A stretch of DNA of 7,587 nucleotides, taken from Deltaproteobacteria bacterium. Its GTDB lineage: Bacteria > Desulfobacterota > Syntrophia > Syntrophales > JAAYKM01. Made by a program: the position numbers and the translations under genes. Of this stretch, positions 1 to 5,246 are shown piece by piece. The notes beneath the pieces are model-generated. The model searched no databases. It was given only the letters and a program-made list of their open reading frames with translations, and had not been told where the DNA came from. Within the stretch, counting starts at the first letter, position 1. The number at the start of each line of letters is the position of its first letter. The stretch spans positions 1-7,587 of the forward strand of contig JAGVTI010000296.1 of the NCBI GenBank assembly GCA_019136935.1, in the 5' to 3' direction.

Positions 1-1550
1 GGGACGAAGAGACGAGCCTTCTCCGGAACAAAAGAGAAATGTCCGAACTGGAGCGCGAATTGTCGGAATTGACGCTCCGCCTGTCCGAGGAAAAGGAGAC
101 GAAAAAACAGCTCCAGCGTGCCGTTTTCGAATGGGAGGAAGATCTGGAGTCACTCCGGGCCGAGATTCACAAGACAGCCATCCTGGTCCAGGGGAGAAAC
201 AAGGATATCGAACGATTCCGGGCCGACCGGGACCGTATCGAACATCGCATCCAGGCGGTTTGTTTCAATCTGGAGCAATGCACGGAGGAGTGTTCCCGGG
301 GTGAAAAGGAGATGGAAGAAGCCCGGCGGCTTCTCTTGGGGCAGGAGCAGAAGGAAGTTCTCCTGAAAGAGGAGATGAACGCCCTTCAGGGGAACTGGGA
401 CGTGATTAAAAAAGAACTCGAAGCCAAAGAGGAGGCCCTGACGAAAGACAGCGTCGACCTGGCCTCTCTGCGGGAAAAGCGGGAGGGGAACGCCCGCACC
501 CTGTCCAGGATGGAGCGGGATAGTCAAACCCTGACCGCGGAGATGGAGAATCGGCGGAAAGAAATCGAAAACGCGCAACACGAACTCGCACGGGCGGAGA
601 CGGGGGTCAAGGAAGAGGAAGAGGCCGTCAAGGTCCTCCATGGCGAGTTGGAGGCTCTTGAAAAGGCGCTCCATGCCAGGCAGGAATCCTTGCGGGAACG
701 GGAGGGTTCCCTGCGCGAGGTGGAAGCGGAAGTGGATAAAATTAAAAAGCATCTCGGTGATACGGAAAAATCCGTTCGGGATCTGGAACTCGAGCTGCAG
801 GAAATCCACCTGAAACGTGAACACCTGGTAAAGGGTGTGGAAGAAAAATACCAGATCGATCTGAATCCGTACAGGGAATCGTTCCGGTCTTTGTCATCTT
901 CGGAGGTGGAAGATCTGGTGGCAAAACTTAAAAAGGACCGGGGGATTCTCGATGCCTTCGGAGAGGTCAATCTCCTGGCCCTGACGGAGTACGAGGAAAT
1001 CAAGGAACGCCACGAATTCCTGTCCCGCCAGTCGGCGGACCTGGTGACGTCGCTGGAGAGTCTCCAGAAAACCATTTCGAGGATCAACCAGATTTCGAGG
1101 CACCGCTTCGCGGAAACTTTCAACGCCGTGAGCGAATGTTTCCGGGTCGTCTTCGCCCGGATCTTTCCGGGCGGACGTGGTGAACTGACCTTGACCGACG
1201 GGAAGGACCTGCTGGAGACCGGTGTGGACATCGACATCCAGATTCCCGGGAAGAAAGCCCAGAGCATCAGCCTGCTGTCGGGCGGTGAAAAAACGCTCGC
1301 GGCGATCGCCCTCATCTTTTCCCTGCTGCTTTATCGTCCGACGCCTTTTCTCATCCTGGACGAGGTGGACGCCGCACTCGATGACGCCAACGTTTCCCTT
1401 TTCAACCGGCTGATCAAGGACGTGGCCCTGCGTTCCCAGGTGATGATGGTGACCCATAACAAGCGGACCATGGAAGTGGCGGACAGCCTCTTCGGAGTAA
1501 CGATGCAGAAGCAGGGCATATCCGGCATCATTTCCGTCAGCCTCAATTGA
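1..1550 (+). CDS. smc: Chromosome segregation protein SMC, C-terminal part (5' partial)
   Basis: SMC proteins form dimeric rings that, with ScpA and ScpB, organise and help segregate the chromosome on the nucleoid. The frame is open from the window edge (first whole codon at base 3), giving about 516 residues, a little under half of a typical SMC of roughly 1,200. No hinge is visible. The first 300 or so residues are charged Glu/Lys/Arg/Leu-rich coiled coil, the arm returning from the hinge. The head half follows: the ABC signature LLSGGEKTL (about 1272-1298), Walker B and D-loop FLILDEVDAALDD (about 1347-1385), then the switch histidine in MVTHNK and the SMC-typical ending VTMQKQGISGIISVSL. 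The Walker A half lies upstream, outside the window. The neighbour ftsY matches the smc-ftsY order seen in many bacteria. The methionine at base 39 is internal, not the start. SMC is preferred over RecN or Rad50 because of the signature and ending. Confidence 0.96.
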   Translation, partial: DEETSLLRNKREMSELERELSELTLRLSEEKETKKQLQRAVFEWEEDLESLRAEIHKTAILVQGRNKDIERFRADRDRIEHRIQAVCFNLEQCTEECSRGEKEMEEARRLLLGQEQKEVLLKEEMNALQGNWDVIKKELEAKEEALTKDSVDLASLREKREGNARTLSRMERDSQTLTAEMENRRKEIENAQHELARAETGVKEEEEAVKVLHGELEALEKALHARQESLREREGSLREVEAEVDKIKKHLGDTEKSVRDLELELQEIHLKREHLVKGVEEKYQIDLNPYRESFRSLSSSEVEDLVAKLKKDRGILDAFGEVNLLALTEYEEIKERHEFLSRQSADLVTSLESLQKTISRINQISRHRFAETFNAVSECFRVVFARIFPGGRGELTLTDGKDLLETGVDIDIQIPGKKAQSISLLSGGEKTLAAIALIFSLLLYRPTPFLILDEVDAALDDANVSLFNRLIKDVALRSQVMMVTHNKRTMEVADSLFGVTMQKQGISGIISVSLN

Positions 1551-1564
1551 TTTTCAATCCTCCC

Positions 1565-1594
1565 TTTACAACCAGTCCTAAACAGGGTTATAAA
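1565..1594 (+). promoter_or_regulatory. Candidate sigma70-type promoter for ftsY
   Basis: TTTACA (1565-1570, five of six bases match the -35 consensus) is followed after 18 bases by TATAAA (1589-1594, five of six match the -10 consensus). It lies between the smc stop and the ftsY ribosome binding site, so a transcript would begin near 1601 with a short leader. This suggests ftsY and the genes behind it can be expressed apart from smc, although read-through from smc is also likely because no terminator separates them. The call rests on sequence match only. Confidence 0.5.
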
Positions 1595-1613
1595 TTCTCC
1601 GGTAAATCATGAA

Positions 1614-1619
1614 AAGGAG
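1614..1619 (+). promoter_or_regulatory. Shine-Dalgarno site of ftsY
   Basis: AAGGAG ends five bases before the ATG at 1625. This is the clearest ribosome binding site in the window and fixes the ftsY start. Confidence 0.8.
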
Positions 1620-1624
1620 TCGAC

Positions 1625-2569
1625 ATGGGTTTTTTCGGAAATGATAACAAAGGATTTTTTGATCGCTTGAAAGACGGTCTGTCCAAGACGAGAAAGTTTC
1701 TGCTCCAGAATGTGGACGAAGTCATTCTGGGAGAAAAAAAGATCAGCCCCGAGCTTTTCGAGGAACTGGAGGAAGTCCTGATCGCAGCGGATGTCGGCCC
1801 GTCTTTCACCTATGAGTTGATCGAACGGATGAAGGAGGAAGTAAAACGGAAGGATCTCGACAAGGCCGATCTGCTGCGGAAAGTGCTGCGGGATACGATG
1901 GCTGATATTCTCAAGCGCAGCGAAGCCCCTCTTTTGATTCCCAAGAACGAACTTTTCGTCATCATGGTGGTCGGTGTCAACGGGACGGGCAAAACCACGA
2001 CGATCGGCAAACTGGCCATGCGCTTTCAGGGCAAGGGGATGCCGGTCATGCTGGCTGCGGCGGATACCTTTCGTGCAGCGGCGATCGAACAGTTGGAAAT
2101 ATGGAGCAAACGGGCGAATGTTCCCCTGATCAAGCAGAAAATGGATTCCGATCCGTCGGCGGTGGTCTACGATGCCGTTCGTGCCGCGCAGGCCGGGAAA
2201 GCCGATGTGGTGATCATCGATACGGCGGGACGGCTTCATACCAAGGTCAACCTGATGGAGGAATTGAAGAAGATGAAGCGGATTCTGGCCCGGGAGTTGC
2301 CGGGGGCGCCCCACGAGGTGCTTTTGGTGCTGGATGCGACGACGGGACAGAACGCGCTGACCCAGGCGAAAATGTTCGCGGAAGAGATCGGCGTGACGGG
2401 CCTGGTTTTAACGAAACTGGACGGCACGTCCAAGGGAGGCGTCATCATTCGCATCGCCCACGAACTCCACCTTCCGATCCGTTATATCGGGATCGGGGAG
2501 GGGATCGAGGATCTCAGGCGCTTCAAAAGCGAAGAGTTTATCGACGCCCTGTTCGAACAAAATGGATGA
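1625..2569 (+). CDS. ftsY: Signal recognition particle receptor FtsY
   Basis: FtsY is the membrane-associated SRP GTPase that receives ribosome-SRP complexes and delivers nascent membrane proteins to the translocon. The 314 residues make a complete NG module. A helical N domain (about 10-100) precedes the GTPase: P-loop GVNGTGKT (117-124), the SRP-specific DTFR (147-150), DTAGR (199-203), TKLD (263-266) and GIGEGIEDL (289-297). The long acidic A domain of E. coli FtsY is absent. Instead the protein opens with a short Phe/Lys-rich stretch, FFDRLKDGLSKTR (11-23), which resembles the membrane-binding amphipathic helix at the A/N boundary of the E. coli protein. It is FtsY rather than Ffh because there is no C-terminal Met-rich M domain. 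The start is supported by the AAGGAG site. It has a promoter candidate of its own behind smc, and the phosphatase gene follows after 15 bases. Confidence 0.97.
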   Translation: MGFFGNDNKGFFDRLKDGLSKTRKFLLQNVDEVILGEKKISPELFEELEEVLIAADVGPSFTYELIERMKEEVKRKDLDKADLLRKVLRDTMADILKRSEAPLLIPKNELFVIMVVGVNGTGKTTTIGKLAMRFQGKGMPVMLAAADTFRAAAIEQLEIWSKRANVPLIKQKMDSDPSAVVYDAVRAAQAGKADVVIIDTAGRLHTKVNLMEELKKMKRILARELPGAPHEVLLVLDATTGQNALTQAKMFAEEIGVTGLVLTKLDGTSKGGVIIRIAHELHLPIRYIGIGEGIEDLRRFKSEEFIDALFEQNG

Positions 2570-2584
2570 CGGATTGTCCGACTC

Positions 2585-3244
2585 ATGGGAAACCGGCCGC
2601 AGGGAAAGATATATGCCGTCGGGGACATTCATGGATGTCTTTCGCATCTCGAACGGCTGATCGGGAAGCTGCCGATCCGGCCGGAGGATGTTCTTGTTTT
2701 CATCGGCGATTATATCGACCGGGGTCCCGATTCGAAGGGCGTCGTCGATTATGTCCTGGATCTGCAGAAAAAATGCTGCACGACGGTGTGCCTGATGGGG
2801 AATCACGAACAGATGTTTCTCGATTACCTGGCCGGCCGGAAGAGGGAGATGTTTCTTTACAACGGCGGCGTGGAGACCCTTATTTCGTATGGCATGACCG
2901 GCCGGAGGAAAATGGAATTGTCCGACCTGCCACCCGGCCACGCAGAATTTTACGGTCGTCTCCGGCATGATTATGAAACGGACGATTTCATTTTCGTCCA
3001 TGCCGGATTGCGCCCCGGTATCCCCTTGTCAAATCAGGATCCGGACGATCTGCTCTGGATCCGGTTCGAGTTCATACGGAGCGATTTCGATTTCGGCAAA
3101 ACGGTTATTTTCGGTCATACGGTCCTGTCCAGAACCGAACCGTTCCGGGCGGCGAAAAAAATCGGGATCGATACGGGCGCCGTTTACGGCGGCAGGCTGA
3201 CCTGCCTGGAGTTGCCTGACATGAAGCTTTTCCAGGTGTCCTGA
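2585..3244 (+). CDS. PPP-family metallophosphatase (bacterial Ser/Thr phosphatase-like)
   Basis: This 219-residue protein is a calcineurin-type phosphoesterase of the PPP branch, which hydrolyses phosphoesters with a two-metal centre. All expected motifs appear in order: GDIHG (13-17), GDYIDRGPDS (41-50), GNHE (72-75), VHAG (138-141) and GHT (177-179), supplying the Asp, His and Asn metal ligands. No signal peptide or membrane segment is seen, so it should be cytoplasmic. Its length fits small bacterial protein phosphatases of the PphA/PrpA kind. Diadenosine tetraphosphatase (ApaH) shares the motifs but is usually about 270-280 residues, so a protein phosphatase is the better guess; the substrate is unknown. 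The ATG at 2585 is the first usual start after the ftsY stop and lies just before the conserved KIYAVGDIHG. Its ribosome binding site is weak, suggesting coupling to ftsY translation. ftcD follows after seven bases. Confidence 0.88.
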   Translation: MGNRPQGKIYAVGDIHGCLSHLERLIGKLPIRPEDVLVFIGDYIDRGPDSKGVVDYVLDLQKKCCTTVCLMGNHEQMFLDYLAGRKREMFLYNGGVETLISYGMTGRRKMELSDLPPGHAEFYGRLRHDYETDDFIFVHAGLRPGIPLSNQDPDDLLWIRFEFIRSDFDFGKTVIFGHTVLSRTEPFRAAKKIGIDTGAVYGGRLTCLELPDMKLFQVS

Positions 3245-3251
3245 ATCCATC

Positions 3252-4139
3252 ATGAAGATCATCGAATGCGTTCCCAATTTCAGTGAGGGAAGAGATCTCG
3301 GGACCGTCGAAGCCCTGGCGGCGACCTTGAGGAAGACTTCCGGTGTCAAGCTTTTGGATGTCAGTGCCGACGCGGATCATAACCGTTGTGTCCTGACTTT
3401 CATCGGTGCGCCGGAACGGATCGTCGAAGGGGCGATGTCCGTTTCCGAAGAGGCCTTGGCACGGATCGACATGCGCCTCCACAAGGGGATCCATCCCCGG
3501 ATCGGGGCGGTCGATGTCGTTCCTTTCATCCCCCTGGGTGACGCGTCGATGTCCGATGCCGTGGCCGTTGCCCATCGTTTCGGCCGGGGATTCGCGGCGA
3601 AAACGGCGGTTCCCGTTTACTTTTATGGCGAGGCGGCCCTTCAGGCCGACCGGAAACGGCTTCCTGCGGTCAGGCGGGGAGGATATGAAGGCCTGGCGGA
3701 AAGGTTCAAGAACCCCGCCTGGCGTCCCGATGCCGGGGAACCGTTTTTCCATGCCCGGTGGGGGGCGACCGCCGTCGGCGCAAGAATTCCCCTGATTGCG
3801 TTCAATGTGAATCTGAACAGCACGGACCCGGCTTTTGCCAGGGAGATCGCCTGTTCCGTCAGGGAATCGAACGGCGGCTTCCCGGCGGTAAAAGCGATCG
3901 GGCTTTTTCTGAAAAGTAAAAACTGCGTGCAGGTGTCGATGAACCTGACCGATTTCCGGGAGACTTCCATCAGGACGGTATTCGATTTTATCGATGCCAT
4001 GGCCCGCAGCCGGGGTGTGGATGTTCTGCATTCGGAACTGATCGGCCTTCTGCCGCGCGATGCCCTGTCCGGTGTAACACCCGAATATCTCAAACTGATT
4101 GATTTCACCGAAGACCGGATCATCGAATTCCACCTCTGA
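3252..4139 (+). CDS. ftcD: Glutamate formimidoyltransferase (stand-alone FT domain)
   Basis: The enzyme moves the formimino group between N-formimino-L-glutamate and tetrahydrofolate, linking histidine breakdown to one-carbon metabolism in the cytosol. The 295 residues match the formyltransferase half of mammalian FTCD: ECVPNFSEG at the N terminus (5-13), ADHNR (41-45), HKGIHPRIGAVDVVPFIP (77-94) with His81 aligning by eye to the catalytic His82 of the pig enzyme, GATAVGARIPLIAFNVNL (171-188) and QVSMNLTDF (227-235). The cyclodeaminase half is not fused, and no fchA or hut gene lies nearby. Some such enzymes also act on 5-formyl-tetrahydrofolate, so a folate-repair role is possible here. The start is the ATG seven bases after the phosphatase stop, which gives the standard family N terminus. 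The ribosome binding site is poor, in line with co-translation in the ftsY operon. Confidence 0.94.
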   Translation: MKIIECVPNFSEGRDLGTVEALAATLRKTSGVKLLDVSADADHNRCVLTFIGAPERIVEGAMSVSEEALARIDMRLHKGIHPRIGAVDVVPFIPLGDASMSDAVAVAHRFGRGFAAKTAVPVYFYGEAALQADRKRLPAVRRGGYEGLAERFKNPAWRPDAGEPFFHARWGATAVGARIPLIAFNVNLNSTDPAFAREIACSVRESNGGFPAVKAIGLFLKSKNCVQVSMNLTDFRETSIRTVFDFIDAMARSRGVDVLHSELIGLLPRDALSGVTPEYLKLIDFTEDRIIEFHL

Positions 4140-4180
4140 TGCGCCAGGCGGAAAATCTGTTTTTACGGAAGGGGAATAAA

Positions 4181-4209
4181 TTGACTTCACCGGGGATTCA
4201 TGCTAGTCA
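4181..4209 (+). promoter_or_regulatory. Weak promoter candidate for the PTS operon
   Basis: The 94-base gap between ftcD and the EIID gene holds TTGACT (4181-4186, five of six -35 bases). It is followed after 17 bases by TAGTCA (4204-4209), a poor -10 with only two of six matches but preceded by TG one base away (extended -10 layout). No hairpin followed by a T-run was found that would end ftcD transcription. The gap is the largest in the window and separates unrelated functions, which is the main reason to expect a promoter here. Confidence 0.3.
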
Positions 4210-4216
4210 CACGCGC

Positions 4217-4224
4217 GGGGGGGG
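4217..4224 (+). repeat. Run of eight G in the leader of the EIID gene
   Basis: Eight consecutive G lie nine bases before the EIID ATG, where a Shine-Dalgarno site is expected. The run may itself pair with the 16S rRNA tail, as no AGGAG-like site is present. Its length could vary by strand slippage; see the findings. Confidence 0.6.
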
Positions 4225-4233
4225 TAACTGGAA

Positions 4234-4983
4234 ATGATTCAAAATATGCTGATGAACATATTCTTCAGATCCCTCTTTATTCAGTCTTCTCTGAATTATC
4301 CGAGGATGCAGAACCTGGGCTTCTGTTACGCCGTTATTCCCCTTCTGAAGCATCTCAAGTTAACCCGGTTAAAAAAAGCAGAATTTCTGAAAAGACATCT
4401 CCAGTTGTTCAACACTCACCCCTATCTTTCGGGAGCGATCATCGCCTCGGTGGTGCGGGAGGAACTCCGCTGCGAGGGCGGTGAAATGGAGCCGGTCGTC
4501 CGGCTGAAGAACACTTTCATGGCCCCTTATGCGGCCCTGGGGGATCCCCTGTTCAGCGGCGCCCTGAAGCCCCTCTGTTCGACGGTCAGTGTTTTGCTGG
4601 CCTTTATGGGCTTCCTGTTCACCCCCCTGGTGTTCCTGCTCCTTTTTAACCCCCTTCACCTGTGGATCAGGATAAAAAGCTTTTTGAAGGGATACCGGGA
4701 GGGAAATGCCGCTTTCAGCTACATCAGTGCACTGAATCTGCCCCGGTTAACGGGTATGGTTCGTCTGATCGGTCTCGTGGCGGCGGGATTTCTGGCTGCT
4801 TTCGTCCTGTTTTCTTACGGGAACGAATGGGAAGCGAAATCTTCCGATCACATCGTATTCAGCGCAGCGGGACTTCTTTTTATTCTCGGCTGCCATGCAT
4901 TGATAAAAGCCGGGATTTCCCAGACATTCCTGTTGTATTCTTCCGTTGGGCTCATCCTGTTTGTTTCCTGGATACTATGTTGA
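4234..4983 (+). CDS. PTS mannose/fructose-type EIID component
   Basis: In mannose-family phosphotransferase systems IID pairs with IIC to form the membrane channel for sugar uptake. The 249 residues carry family marks: RSLFIQSSLNYPRMQNLGF (12-30), FNTHPYL (59-65) and ALGDPLFSGALKPL (101-114). Hydrophobic stretches follow at about 113-140, 163-184, 197-214 and 222-248, so the C-terminal half is membrane-embedded. Length is somewhat below E. coli ManZ (about 280), mostly at the N terminus. An in-frame TAA at 4225 rules out a longer N terminus; later ATGs at 4246 and 4252 are possible but would cut close to the conserved block. IIC normally sits directly upstream, yet here ftcD does, and IIA and IIB are absent too. 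Whether it transports sugar with distant partners or acts only in regulation cannot be told. The last seven bases overlap the HPr gene. Confidence 0.9.
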   Translation: MIQNMLMNIFFRSLFIQSSLNYPRMQNLGFCYAVIPLLKHLKLTRLKKAEFLKRHLQLFNTHPYLSGAIIASVVREELRCEGGEMEPVVRLKNTFMAPYAALGDPLFSGALKPLCSTVSVLLAFMGFLFTPLVFLLLFNPLHLWIRIKSFLKGYREGNAAFSYISALNLPRLTGMVRLIGLVAAGFLAAFVLFSYGNEWEAKSSDHIVFSAAGLLFILGCHALIKAGISQTFLLYSSVGLILFVSWILC

Positions 4984-5246
4984 TTATAGAAAGCTTTGAA
5001 ATCAGGAATAAACTCGGTCTTCATGCCCGGGCGGCCGCGAAAATTGTCAACGTGTCAAGCGTGTACCAGGCGGACATCTATTTTGAACGGGAGGGTGTGG
5101 AAGTGAACGGCAAAAGCCTCCTGGGCATCCTGAACCTGGCCTGTCCCAAAGGAAGCGTCGTTTTTGTCAAGGCCGATGGGCCGGATGCGGATGCAGCCAT
5201 GGAAGCGCTGCGGGAACTCATTGAAGGGAAGTTCGGAGAGGAGTGA
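4977..5246 (+). CDS. ptsH: Phosphocarrier protein HPr
   Basis: HPr is the small cytoplasmic protein that carries phosphate from Enzyme I to the EIIA domains. The 89 residues contain the active-site block KLGLHARAA with His16 (His15 in the standard numbering) and the regulatory block VNGKSLLGILNLACPKGS, where Ser47 lies at the position (Ser46) phosphorylated by HPr kinase/phosphorylase in Firmicutes and many proteobacteria. This implies two modes of phosphorylation, although no hprK gene is in the window. The ATG at 4977 is chosen because the family fold begins there (MLIIESFEIRNKLGLHARAA). The same frame stays open further upstream, but that stretch lies inside the EIID gene and shows no HPr-like sequence. 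The start overlaps the EIID stop by seven bases and has no strong ribosome binding site, so translation is probably coupled. Confidence 0.96.
   Translation: MLIIESFEIRNKLGLHARAAAKIVNVSSVYQADIYFEREGVEVNGKSLLGILNLACPKGSVVFVKADGPDADAAMEALRELIEGKFGEE
5235..5243 (+). promoter_or_regulatory. Shine-Dalgarno site of ptsI within ptsH
   Basis: GGAGAGGAG lies at the end of the HPr gene. Its first GGAG sits seven bases before the ATG at 5246 and four before the alternative GTG at 5243, which favours the ATG as the Enzyme I start. Confidence 0.65.

Noticed and set aside
1546..1558. ATTGA-TTT-TCAAT inverted repeat at the smc stop as a terminator
   Set aside because: Only five mostly A-T base pairs and no following T-run.
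150..2314. Several - strand open frames opposite smc and ftsY
   Set aside because: Their sequences mirror the coiled-coil or GTPase codons of the + strand genes and show no family match or ribosome binding site.
2101..2970. Frame of 289 codons on the + strand across the ftsY end and the phosphatase start
   Set aside because: It overlaps two well-supported genes in another frame and its translation is Arg/Gly-rich without domains.
3105..4190. Long open frame on the - strand opposite ftcD (361 codons)
   Set aside because: It lies fully against a well-supported gene, its translation is Arg/Pro/Gly/Asp-rich and resembles no family, and it follows from GC-rich codon use of ftcD.
4200..4484. Open frame starting with ATG at 4200 in the leader of the EIID gene
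   Set aside because: It runs in a different frame through the conserved EIID N terminus and has no recognisable product; the ATG overlaps the promoter candidate.
4662..4976. Upstream extension of the HPr frame
   Set aside because: The extra 105 residues lie inside EIID in another frame and look random; the HPr fold starts at 4977.
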